Shown piece after piece: positions 7,791 to 15,248 of a DNA stretch of 21,626 nt. The stretch covers positions 1 through 21,626 of the forward strand of contig JAEWKR010000179.1 of NCBI GenBank assembly GCA_023457715.1, read 5' to 3'. The DNA is from Verrucomicrobiota bacterium (GTDB lineage: Bacteria > Verrucomicrobiota > Verrucomicrobiia > Opitutales > Opitutaceae). A program made the translations under genes and the position numbers. The notes below the pieces were generated by a model that was not told the DNA's origin, did not search any database, and saw nothing but the letters and a program-made list of their open reading frames with translations. Position 1 is the stretch's first letter. Every line of letters starts with the position of its first letter.

Positions 7791-9725
7791 ATGAGAGCTC
7801 TCCCTGGTGTGCTGGCCCTGCTGCTGACGGTGGCGGCGGGCGCCGAACCCCAACCAATCTGGCGGGCCTCCGCTCTCGCCGTGCGGCATGCCGATGTGGC
7901 GTTGATGCCGGAGGGGACGCCGCCCAACTATGCGGCGTTCGCCCCGGTGCGGCCGACGCTCGTGGTGTGGGGTGAGGAAGGTTTGCCCGTGCTGCAGGGA
8001 GGCGAGCAGGCGGCGGAGCGCCTGCGGGGAAATTTCGCAGCCTACCGGCGCCTTGGTATCCGGGAAAGCGCGACGAATCTTTGGCTGCTGACGGCAACCG
8101 AGCGTTATCTCCACGAGCATCCCGGGCTGGGGGAGGCGTCGTGTGTCGACCTTTGGGGCGAACGGATCGTGCCCCGCTGGTTGTCGGACGCGGATTACAA
8201 GGGCACGAAGCCGTGGTGGGGTTGCACGAACCAACCGCGTTACCAGGAGCATCTGCTCGCCCGTCTCCGCGCCGGCCTGGCCGCCGGAGCGACGCTGGTG
8301 CACTTGGACGACCATGCCGGGACCTACGCCTGCGCGACCGGAGCCGGCGGGTGCTTCTGCGCCGAGTGCATGCGCGGATTCCGGGCGTGGCTGGTGCGGG
8401 AGCAGACCCGGGTTCCGGGCGGCCGGGTGGCGGCGGATCTGAGGGCCGCCGGCATCGAGGATCTGGAGCGGTTCGACTATGCCGGGTTCCTGCGCCCCGG
8501 GTGGGAAAGCGGGCGGGCCGCCCGCGGTCCACAAGGCGACGGGAGCTCGACGGACCGCGAGGCCTTCATCAAGGAAGCCTGGGCCGGGCGCGTGCCGCTG
8601 TGGTCCTGGTTCCTGGCGTACCAACGCGAGGCGGCGCTGGGCTTCGTGGGTCGGATCCGTTCCGAAGCGGCGACCGCAATCCGCCGCGAGGTGGCCGTGG
8701 GCGTCAATGCGTACAATCTGGATCCGAAGCAGCTGTTCGATGCCGCTGAGATCGATTATTTCGCCAACGAAGTGGAGCATTGGGAGCAGGAGGATCTGAT
8801 CGCACCGATGGTCTACCGGCTGGGAGACGCATTGGGCCGGCCCGTGTTCGCCACCGGCACCGGCGAGGACTGGATCTCCTACCGGAAGGCGGGGGCCACC
8901 CACCGGGTGCGCGGGTGGATCGCGCAGGCGTATGCCTTCGGCCACTACTTCATGTACGCGTGGAACAAGTGGGGGTACTCGGATGAAAGCGGCACGCTGT
9001 GGACGCAGATCCCGACGGCGGTGTATGAACCCTTCACGGGCTTCGTCCGGGACCACCCGGAGCTCTTCGATGGCATGGAGAGCGCGGCCACGGTCGGCCT
9101 CCTCTACGACAATGCCGCGGCGGGCAGCGGAAAATGGCAGGTGCGCGAGACATCCAAGGCCCTGCTCGACGCCGGCGTGCCATACCGGCTGGTGGTGCGC
9201 GGCGACGAGGTGCTGCGGTTCCCTGATGAAGCTCCACGCGCCGCACGTGATATCCTGGTGGTGCCCCCGGACGTCGCGCGCACGCCGGAGCTCGAAGCCT
9301 GGCTGAAAGCGTGGCAGAGCCAGGCGGGACGCCTGCGCTCCCAGGACGAACCGGCGAAGGCGGGTGTGGCGGAAAGCGCCGGCGATTCTCGATTGGCCGC
9401 TGCAGCCATCCGGGTGAAAGCCGGCGGTCGCGTCTGGGCACTGCCACGTCTGCGGGCCGAACCGAAACCCTCCACCGGCGGTCCCCGCGGCGTGATCCAC
9501 CTGTTGAATCGGGAGTATCCGGCGTCCGGCGACAGCTTCCGGCGGCTCGCCCGCGTCGAGGTGCGCTTTCCCGCGACCGCGCTGGGCGGCATCAAGCCCG
9601 GGTCCGCCGCGTATTACGCCCCCGGCAAGCCCGCGGTGAAGGTCGCGTTGAACGCGGACGCGTCCGGCGCGTTCACGGTGGTGGTCCCGGAGTTGGAAAT
9701 CTGGGGCGTAATCGCGTTGGAGTGA
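7791..9725 (+). CDS. Exported TIM-barrel glycoside-hydrolase-like protein
   Basis: I chose the ATG at 7791 (644 residues) because it starts directly with a signal peptide (MRALPGVLALLLTVAAGA). The frame is open back to a TTG at 7728 that would overlap the previous gene and add 21 non-signal residues. The body resembles hypothetical glycosyl-hydrolase-like TIM barrels of the GHL6/beta-galactosidase-like group. HLDDHAG (171-177) has the strand-end acidic pair expected at an active site. It is followed by a Cys motif CFCAEC (C188, C190, C193), which could bind metal. The C-terminal third looks like a glutamine-amidotransferase-like plus beta-sandwich arrangement, as in such enzymes. Two linkers carry in-frame GC palindromes at 8509-8525 and 9321-9335. 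The substrate is unknown. The ribosome site is weak. Confidence 0.78.
   Translation: MRALPGVLALLLTVAAGAEPQPIWRASALAVRHADVALMPEGTPPNYAAFAPVRPTLVVWGEEGLPVLQGGEQAAERLRGNFAAYRRLGIRESATNLWLLTATERYLHEHPGLGEASCVDLWGERIVPRWLSDADYKGTKPWWGCTNQPRYQEHLLARLRAGLAAGATLVHLDDHAGTYACATGAGGCFCAECMRGFRAWLVREQTRVPGGRVAADLRAAGIEDLERFDYAGFLRPGWESGRAARGPQGDGSSTDREAFIKEAWAGRVPLWSWFLAYQREAALGFVGRIRSEAATAIRREVAVGVNAYNLDPKQLFDAAEIDYFANEVEHWEQEDLIAPMVYRLGDALGRPVFATGTGEDWISYRKAGATHRVRGWIAQAYAFGHYFMYAWNKWGYSDESGTLWTQIPTAVYEPFTGFVRDHPELFDGMESAATVGLLYDNAAAGSGKWQVRETSKALLDAGVPYRLVVRGDEVLRFPDEAPRAARDILVVPPDVARTPELEAWLKAWQSQAGRLRSQDEPAKAGVAESAGDSRLAAAAIRVKAGGRVWALPRLRAEPKPSTGGPRGVIHLLNREYPASGDSFRRLARVEVRFPATALGGIKPGSAAYYAPGKPAVKVALNADASGAFTVVVPELEIWGVIALE
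8509..8525 (+). repeat. Perfect 17-base GC palindrome in coding sequence
   Basis: GCGGGCGG and CCGCCCGC flank a central G with no mismatch. It encodes a Gly/Arg-rich stretch (SGRAARGPQ) in a loop of the TIM-barrel protein. The reverse-strand reading (WTAGGPPAFP) is of a type I recognise from spurious translations of verrucomicrobial intergenic repeats, which suggests an inserted repeat. Confidence 0.5.
9321..9335 (+). repeat. GAQASRL-type palindromic repeat in coding sequence
   Basis: CAGGCG (9321-9326) and CGCCTG (9330-9335) pair around GGA. The surrounding 24 bases read GAQASRL on the reverse strand and AGGTPALPG in another forward frame. I recognise these peptides from spurious translations of a GC-rich repeat abundant in Verrucomicrobiota and Planctomycetota genomes (recollection, not a search). 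In the gene's own frame it encodes QAGRLRSQD in a linker before the C-terminal domain. Confidence 0.6.
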
Positions 9726-9728
9726 CGT

Positions 9729-9821
9729 GGCTCGGGTAGGCCGTCCCGCGTTGACGCGGAATGAATCGATGAACGCGTTCGCCAAACCTTCCGCGTGAAC
9801 GCGGGACGACGTACTCGATCC
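9729..9821. repeat. 93-base imperfect palindrome (intergenic)
   Basis: The left arm (9729-9760) matches the reverse complement of the right arm (9790-9821) at 27 of 32 positions by eye. The core is GTCCCGCGTT pairing with AACGCGGGAC. The 29-base centre contains a perfect ten-base palindrome, GAACGCGTTC (9771-9780). The element begins four bases after the stop of the TIM-barrel gene. It could fold as a long hairpin and act as an mRNA end or stabiliser, but its form suggests a dispersed palindromic repeat. It lacks a T-run. Confidence 0.7.
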
Positions 9822-9825
9822 ATGA

Positions 9826-9861
9826 AGGCATAACCGCCGGTCTACTGTCAGGATTATGCCT
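9826..9861. promoter_or_regulatory. Inverted repeat upstream of the ThuA-like gene
   Basis: AGGCATAA (9826-9833) is the exact reverse complement of TTATGCCT (9854-9861), with a 20-base spacer. It sits 44 bases before the ATG at 9906, where an operator or leader hairpin could lie. It is unusually AT-rich for its surroundings. No regulator is known for it. Confidence 0.35.
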
Positions 9862-9905
9862 GAGTGGACATCCCCGCAGATCCCACCACACTCTCCGCTT
9901 TCCTC

Positions 9906-10670
9906 ATGAAACTACCCCGTCTCGTCCTTTTTGTCGCCGGAGCGCTGCTGGCGGCTGCCGCCGCTCGCGCCGAGCAGTTCAGTGTCGCCGTGTTCTCGAA
10001 GACCGGCGGCTGGCATCACGACTCCATTCATGCGGGCGTCACCGCCGTTCGGGAGCTGGGACAGTTGCACGACTTCGGCGTGTTCTGGTCGGAGGATGCG
10101 AACCGCATCTTCACGGACGAGCAGCTCGCGAAATACAAGGTGGTGGTTTTTCTTTCCACCACGGGTGACATCCTGAACGACCAGCAGAAGGCCGCGTTCC
10201 AGAAGTTCATCCAGAAGGGTGGCGGTTTCGTGGGCATCCACGCCGCCAGCGACACCGAGTACAAGTGGGAGTGGTACACGAAGATGGTCGGCCACATGTT
10301 TCACATCCACCCGGCGGTCCAGACGGCGATCCTGCAGGTCGAGGATTATCAATTCCCCGGGATGGAACGGTTCGCGAAACGGTTCCTCTTCACGGAGGAA
10401 TGGTACGAATTCCAGCCGCCGACCTCGAACCAGCTGAAGCACCTCCTCACCGTCGACGAAAAGACCTACAAGCCGCACGCCAAGTGGGGTCCGAAGGAAG
10501 GCAAGGGCATGGGCGCCGTGCACCCCATTTCCTGGTATCAGGAGTACGACGGGGGACGGGCCTTCTACACCGCCCTCGGCCACATGTCGGCGACGTTTGG
10601 TGACGCGAACTTCCGGCATCACATCTACGGCGGGATTTATTGGGCCGCCACGGGTAATCGGATCCACTGA
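9906..10670 (+). CDS. Exported ThuA-like domain protein
   Basis: The ATG at 9906 gives 254 residues starting with a signal peptide (MKLPRLVLFVAGALLAAAAARA, likely cut near residue 22); an upstream GTG at 9864 would place 14 extra residues before it. The mature protein is a single ThuA domain, a trehalose-utilisation-type fold related to class I glutamine amidotransferases. Typical stretches are FSKTGGWHHDSI, VVVFLSTTGDILNDQQKAAF, GGGFVGIHAASDTEYKWEWYTKM (in part), HPISWYQEYDGGRAFYTALGH and a final GGIYWA. The family occurs in sugar-utilisation clusters of Verrucomicrobiota, Bacteroidota and Planctomycetota, with no firm biochemical role; some members accompany 3-keto-glycoside metabolism. It lies 180 bases after the TIM-barrel gene across a palindrome, so it may have its own promoter. 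Confidence 0.93.
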   Translation: MKLPRLVLFVAGALLAAAAARAEQFSVAVFSKTGGWHHDSIHAGVTAVRELGQLHDFGVFWSEDANRIFTDEQLAKYKVVVFLSTTGDILNDQQKAAFQKFIQKGGGFVGIHAASDTEYKWEWYTKMVGHMFHIHPAVQTAILQVEDYQFPGMERFAKRFLFTEEWYEFQPPTSNQLKHLLTVDEKTYKPHAKWGPKEGKGMGAVHPISWYQEYDGGRAFYTALGHMSATFGDANFRHHIYGGIYWAATGNRIH

Positions 10671-10791
10671 CAAGCTGAAACGCTGAAATGGCGGAAATGC
10701 AGAGGGCAGTCCGCCGGCGAACTCTGGACTGACGTCAGACGGGAGACTTTTTCCGTAGCCTTTGGCCGCGCGCTGCGTCTTACCGAGCGCG
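10671..10791. promoter_or_regulatory. Intergenic region with short repeats and palindromes before mdtA
   Basis: GCTGAAA occurs at 10674-10680 and 10682-10688, with GCGGAAA at 10691-10697, a phased short-word repeat. Then CAGTCC (10707-10712) pairs with GGACTG (10726-10731) over a 13-base loop, and CTGACGTCAG (10729-10738) is a perfect palindrome that could be an operator. A T5 run lies at 10748-10752. The region should contain both the 3' end of the ThuA-like transcript and the mdtABC promoter. None of these sites can be assigned to a known regulator. Confidence 0.4.
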
Positions 10792-12153
10792 ATGTCAGGT
10801 CTCACGCCTTCCCGTTCTCGTTTCCGCTGGTTGATCTACACCGCGGTGGCCCTGGTCTTGGGCACCGCGGTCTGGTATTTTGCGTTTCGGGCCAAGCCCG
10901 AGCGCCAGCAGTGGACCCAACCGGCCTGGGCCGGCAAAGAATGGCCGCCGCTGGTTCCCGTTCGCGCGGTAGCGGCCAAACCTCAGGAACTTGCGGTTCA
11001 CCTCAAGGCAATCGGCACGGTGACGCCTCTGAACACGGTGGTCGTCCGCAGCCGGGTGGAAGGACAGTTGGTGCGCGTTGCTTTCCAGGAAGGCCAACGG
11101 GTGGAACGCGGTCAGTTGCTGGCGGAGGTGGACCCGGCACCCTTCAAGATCCGGGTGGCCCAGGCGGAGGGCCAATTACGCCAGACGCAGGCCCGATTGA
11201 GCAGCGCCCGGAGCGACGTTGAGCGGCTTCGGGAGCTCCATGGCCGCAAATTGGTGACGGCGCAGGAACTCGAGTTGCAGGAAGCCCTTGTCGCCGAGCG
11301 GGAAGGCGCGGTGGCGGCCAGCCAGGCGCAGGTCGATGACGCCCGGCTCCAGCTGGAGTACACCCGAATCGTGGCGCCGATTGCCGGCCGCGTGGGGCTG
11401 CGCCGGGTCGATCCGGGCAATCTCGTGCGGGAGTCGGATGCCAACGGGATTGTCGCGATCACCCAAACGGCGCCCATTTCGGTCAGCTTCACCATTCCGG
11501 AGGTGGAATTGCCGAAGGTGCTGGAGCCTCATCGCTCCGGCGAGGCGCTCGCCGTCGAGGCCTGGGATCGCAGTGAGACCAATGTCCTCGCGCGGGGGCT
11601 GCTGAAAACGGTCGACAATCAGATCGACACCGCGACCGGCACCCTGCGGCTCAAGGCTGATTTTACCAACACCGACGAACGGCTGTTCCCTAACCAGTTC
11701 GTAAATGTGCGACTGCGGGTGCGCACCTTGGAAAACGCCCTCGTGATCCCGTCGGCGGCGGTGCAGTTCGGGGCGCGGGGCACTTACGTGTACGTCATCA
11801 ATGGCGAGAAGAAAGCGACGATCCGCGATGTCGTGCTGGGGCCGGTGGAGGGGTCGCAACAGGCGGTGACCAAGGGTCTCAATCCGGGTGATCTCGTGGT
11901 GCTCGAAGGTCTCGATCGTCTGCGTGAAGGCAGTGGCGTCGTGCTGGTGGATGACGCTCCGACGGCGGCGGTGGCTGGCGCGGCGGGGACGACGGAGGTA
12001 CCGGCTAAAGCCAGCGCTACGGGTGGGCGGGTAACCACGGAGGTACCGGCTAAAGCTGGCGCTACGGGTCGAATCGCGACGACGGAGCTGCAGGCTAAAG
12101 CGGGCGGCACCGCTTCCATCGGCACCCCCACCTCGGCCGCGGTGAAGCGATGA
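10792..12153 (+). CDS. mdtA: RND efflux periplasmic adaptor (MdtA-like)
   Basis: This 453-residue membrane-fusion protein links the inner-membrane pumps encoded downstream to an outer-membrane channel. The start at 10792 gives an N-terminal membrane anchor (WLIYTAVALVLGTAVWYF, 13-30). Then come a lipoyl/barrel-sandwich half-motif (VVRSRVEGQLVRVAFQEGQRVERGQLLAEVDP, in 84-115), a coiled-coil hairpin (about 120-188), the second half-motif (IVAPIAGRVGLRRVDPGNLV, in 193-212) and beta-barrel and membrane-proximal domains (about 225-385). The last 55 residues are extra compared with the usual family (about 400 residues) and are made of three 15-residue tandem units. Its stop overlaps the mdtB start (ATGA), so translation is probably coupled. 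An upstream start at 10762 would add ten residues ahead of the anchor and is less likely. Confidence 0.92.
   Translation: MSGLTPSRSRFRWLIYTAVALVLGTAVWYFAFRAKPERQQWTQPAWAGKEWPPLVPVRAVAAKPQELAVHLKAIGTVTPLNTVVVRSRVEGQLVRVAFQEGQRVERGQLLAEVDPAPFKIRVAQAEGQLRQTQARLSSARSDVERLRELHGRKLVTAQELELQEALVAEREGAVAASQAQVDDARLQLEYTRIVAPIAGRVGLRRVDPGNLVRESDANGIVAITQTAPISVSFTIPEVELPKVLEPHRSGEALAVEAWDRSETNVLARGLLKTVDNQIDTATGTLRLKADFTNTDERLFPNQFVNVRLRVRTLENALVIPSAAVQFGARGTYVYVINGEKKATIRDVVLGPVEGSQQAVTKGLNPGDLVVLEGLDRLREGSGVVLVDDAPTAAVAGAAGTTEVPAKASATGGRVTTEVPAKAGATGRIATTELQAKAGGTASIGTPTSAAVKR
11989..12123 (+). repeat. 45-base tandem repeat in the mdtA 3' end
   Basis: Three units begin at 11989, 12034 and 12079, an exact 45-base period that keeps the frame. 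They encode TTEVPAKASATGGRV, TTEVPAKAGATGRIA and TTELQAKAGGTASIG. Units one and two are nearly identical over their first 36 bases; unit three is more diverged. Each contains GGCTAAAGC flanked by partly complementary bases (ACCGGCTAAAGCCAGCGCTAC in unit one). Similar sequence occurs between genes at 18384-18410, so the unit may derive from a dispersed repeat. Confidence 0.8.
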
Positions 12154-15100
12154 GTCTTTCGCGGCCGTTCATCCAACGTCCGGTCGCCACCACGTTGCTG
12201 ATGGTGGCGTTGCTGCTGTCGGGCTTCATGGCGTACCGGCTCCTGCCGGTCGCCGCGCTCCCGCAGGTGGATTTCCCGACGATCCAGGTCTTCACGTTCT
12301 ACCCGGGCGCGAGTCCGGCGGTGACTGCCAGCGCGATCACCGCGCCGCTGGAGCGCCGGTTTGGTCAGATCCCGGGGTTGAGCCAGATGTCTTCCTCGAG
12401 CTCCACCGGCTCCTCGGTGATCACCCTCCAGTTTGCGCTCGATCTTTCCATGGGGGTGGCCGAGCAGGAGGTGCAGGCGGCCATCGCCGCGGCCGGCAAC
12501 TTGCTGCCGAACGACCTTCCGACGCCGCCCGTCTATCGCAAGGTCAACCCCGCCGACGCGCCCATCGTAACGCTCGCGGTCACTTCGGACACCATGCCGT
12601 TGCCGAAAGTGCATGATCTCGTCGATACCCGGATCGCACAGAAGATCGCCCAAATCCCGGGCGTCGGCATGGTGAGCCTCGCGGGCGGGCAGAGGCCGGC
12701 GGTGCGCGTGCAGGTGAATCCCGCCGAACTGGCCGCCCGCGGGCTCAATCTCGCCGCGGTGCGCAGCGCCATCGCCGCCGCCAGTGTCAACCAGCCCAAA
12801 GGGAGTTTCGACGGCCCGGTGCGCAGCATCCTCATGGATGCCAATGACCAGCTGCGTTCGCCCGAGGAGTATCGCGAACTCATCATCGCCTGGCAGGGTG
12901 GGGCGCCGCTCCGGCTCGGCGATGTCGCCCGCATCGAGAGCGGGGCCGAGGACCGACGACTCGCGGCCTGGGCGGACGATCTGCCCGCGGTGCTGATCAA
13001 CGTGCAGCGTCAGCCGGGCGCCAACGTGATCGACGTGGTCAACCGGGTGCAGGCGATGCTGCCGCAGCTCGAAGCCACGCTTCCCGCTTCCGTGGAGATG
13101 AAGGTGTTGTCCGACCGCACGCTGAGCATTCGTGCCTCGGTCAAGTCCGTGCAGCACGAGCTCATTTTTGCCGTGGGCCTGGTGGTTCTCGTCACCTTCG
13201 TCTTCCTCCGGAACTTTGCCGCGACGATCATCCCGAGTATCGCCGTGCCGCTTTCGCTGATCGGCACGTTCGGCGTGATGTACCTCGCGGGCTATTCGCT
13301 GAACATCCTGACGCTGATGGCGCTCACGATCGCCACGGGCTTCGTCGTGGACGACGCCATCGTGATGGTGGAAAACATCGCCCGGTTCCGGGAGGAGGGA
13401 GCCTCGCGGATGGAAGCCGCGCTGAAGGGTGCGTCGCAGATTGGCTTCACGCTCGTGTCCCTCACCATCTCGCTGATCGCGGTGCTCATTCCGCTCCTCT
13501 TCATGGGCGACGTCGTGGGCCGACTGTTTCACGAGTTCGCGATCACCCTCGCGGTTTCGATCCTCATCTCCCTCGTGGTGTCGCTGACGCTCACGCCGAT
13601 GATGTGCGCCCGAATGCTGCCGCCACTGGGCGGGCATGGCCACGGGAACGGGTTCATGGACCGGGTCATCGCCAAGTACGGCGAATGGCTCGACTGGGTC
13701 CTCGGGCACCAACGTCTCGCCCTCGTGGCGACGCTGGTCACCCTGGCCGTCACCGCCCTCTTGTACCTGTGGGTGCCCAAGGGGTTCTTCCCGGTGCAGG
13801 ACAACGCGGCCATCCAGGTCGTGACCGAGGCGCCGCAATCGGTGTCGTTCAGCACCATGGCGGAGCGGCAGCGGGCGTTGGGGGCCGTGATTCTCCAGGA
13901 CCCGGCCGTCTCAGGCCTTTCATCGTTCATTGGCGTGGATGGCACCAATACGACGCTCAACAGCGGCCGCATGCTGGTGAACCTCAAGCCCCACGGCGAG
14001 CGCAGCGAGTCGGCGTCGGAGGTGATCGCCCGCCTGCGCGAAGCGGCAAAGGCGGTTCCCGGCATCACGCTGTACATGCAGCCGGTGCAGGAGCTGACCA
14101 TTGAGGATCGGGTGAGCCGAACGCAGTTCCAGTTCATGCTTACGACGCCCGACGAGGAACTGCTGCGAGACTGGACCTCGCGCATGGTGGAGCGCCTGCG
14201 GAACGAGACCGCCGTCGCGGACGTGGCGAGCGATCTTCAGTCCGACGGCTTGCAGGCGTACTTCGAGATCGATCGGGACGCTGCCAGCCGGCTCGGGGTC
14301 AGCGTTTCGGACATCGACGACGCACTCTACAGTGCCTTCGCGCAACGGCAGATCTCCACCTTGTTCACCCAAGCCTCGCAGTACCGGGTCATTCTGGAGG
14401 CGGATCCGCGCCTCGTGGGTGGTCCGGACGCCCTGGGCGAGATCTTCGTTCGGCCGCGGCAGGGAGCCCCGGTATTATTGTCGAGCCTCGGCCGGATCAG
14501 CGAACGGCGGACGCCGCTGCTGTTGAACCGGGTGGGACAATTCCCCTCTGCCACGATTTCCTTCAATCTCGGGGCCGACGCGTCGCTCGGCGAGGCCGTT
14601 GCTGCGATCGAGAAGGCGGCGCGTGAGATTCAGCTGCCGACCGCCGTGGAGCTCCGCTTCCAGGGGGCGGCCCATGCGTTCCGCGCCTCGCTGTCGAGTA
14701 CGGTCCTGCTGATCTTCGCCGCGGTGGTGACCATGTACATCGTGCTGGGGGTGCTCTACGAGAGCAGCATCCACCCGATCACCATTCTTTCGACGCTGCC
14801 GTCCGCGGCCGTCGGCGCCCTGCTGGCGTTGTGGATCACGGGCCGCCCGCTGGATATGATCGCGGTCATCGGCATCATCCTGCTCATCGGCTTGGTGAAG
14901 AAGAACGGCATCATGATGATCGACTTTGCCCTCGAGGCCGAGCGAAAGCAGGGGCTCGCGCCGCAGGTCGCGATCCGCCAGGCGGCGCTGATGCGTTTCC
15001 GGCCGATCCTGATGACGACGCTGGCCGCCCTGTTTGGGGCGCTGCCTCTCATGCTGTCGACCGGTTCCGGCGCCGAACTGCGGCAGCCGCTGGGGTTGGT

Positions 15101-15248
15101 GATGGTGGGCGGTTTGCTGGTGAGCCAGGTGCTGACCTTGTTCACCACGCCAGTCGTCTACCTGTTCTTCGATCGACTCACCCGCCGAAAGCGGAAGCCG
15201 GCCCGGAGCGAAAACATGCCGGCTGCCGAGGTGGCCGCCCGGGCATGA
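12150..15248 (+). CDS. mdtB: RND multidrug efflux permease MdtB-like
   Basis: This 1032-residue inner-membrane proton antiporter is close to E. coli MdtB in length (about 1040) and sequence. Examples are RPVATTLLMVALLLSG at the first helix, FPTIQVFTFYPGASPAV, APLERRFGQIPGLSQMSS and NPPVYRKVNPADAPI-like sequence in the porter domain. The helix-4 proton-relay pair is D401-D402 (FVVDDAIVMVENI) and the helix-10 lysine lies in LVKKNGIMMIDFAL (K917/K918). Two halves of six helices each with a large periplasmic loop are evident. In the known MdtABC system, MdtB and MdtC form a mixed trimer with MdtA and TolC and export bile salts, novobiocin and similar compounds. Its start overlaps the mdtA stop and its stop overlaps the mdtC start. 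Confidence 0.95.
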   Translation: MSLSRPFIQRPVATTLLMVALLLSGFMAYRLLPVAALPQVDFPTIQVFTFYPGASPAVTASAITAPLERRFGQIPGLSQMSSSSSTGSSVITLQFALDLSMGVAEQEVQAAIAAAGNLLPNDLPTPPVYRKVNPADAPIVTLAVTSDTMPLPKVHDLVDTRIAQKIAQIPGVGMVSLAGGQRPAVRVQVNPAELAARGLNLAAVRSAIAAASVNQPKGSFDGPVRSILMDANDQLRSPEEYRELIIAWQGGAPLRLGDVARIESGAEDRRLAAWADDLPAVLINVQRQPGANVIDVVNRVQAMLPQLEATLPASVEMKVLSDRTLSIRASVKSVQHELIFAVGLVVLVTFVFLRNFAATIIPSIAVPLSLIGTFGVMYLAGYSLNILTLMALTIATGFVVDDAIVMVENIARFREEGASRMEAALKGASQIGFTLVSLTISLIAVLIPLLFMGDVVGRLFHEFAITLAVSILISLVVSLTLTPMMCARMLPPLGGHGHGNGFMDRVIAKYGEWLDWVLGHQRLALVATLVTLAVTALLYLWVPKGFFPVQDNAAIQVVTEAPQSVSFSTMAERQRALGAVILQDPAVSGLSSFIGVDGTNTTLNSGRMLVNLKPHGERSESASEVIARLREAAKAVPGITLYMQPVQELTIEDRVSRTQFQFMLTTPDEELLRDWTSRMVERLRNETAVADVASDLQSDGLQAYFEIDRDAASRLGVSVSDIDDALYSAFAQRQISTLFTQASQYRVILEADPRLVGGPDALGEIFVRPRQGAPVLLSSLGRISERRTPLLLNRVGQFPSATISFNLGADASLGEAVAAIEKAAREIQLPTAVELRFQGAAHAFRASLSSTVLLIFAAVVTMYIVLGVLYESSIHPITILSTLPSAAVGALLALWITGRPLDMIAVIGIILLIGLVKKNGIMMIDFALEAERKQGLAPQVAIRQAALMRFRPILMTTLAALFGALPLMLSTGSGAELRQPLGLVMVGGLLVSQVLTLFTTPVVYLFFDRLTRRKRKPARSENMPAAEVAARA

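Noticed and set aside
7587..9785. 732-codon open frame on the minus strand opposite the TIM-barrel gene
   Set aside because: Arg/Pro/Gly-rich, no recognisable domain, and opposite a gene with a signal peptide and conserved motifs. It includes the repeat-derived GAQASRL peptide.
11989..12123. CRISPR-like array
   Set aside because: Units are contiguous, diverge between copies, have no unique spacers, and keep the mdtA reading frame; no cas genes are present.
11784..13838. 684-codon open frame on the minus strand opposite mdtA/mdtB
   Set aside because: It is extremely His/Arg/Asp/Gln-rich with no domain and lies wholly opposite well-conserved mdtA and mdtB; it is an antisense shadow of GC-rich codon usage.
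14831..15244. N-terminal extension of mdtC by 138 codons
   Set aside because: It lies inside mdtB in another frame and precedes the typical first helix; the ATGA overlap at 15245 is the natural start.
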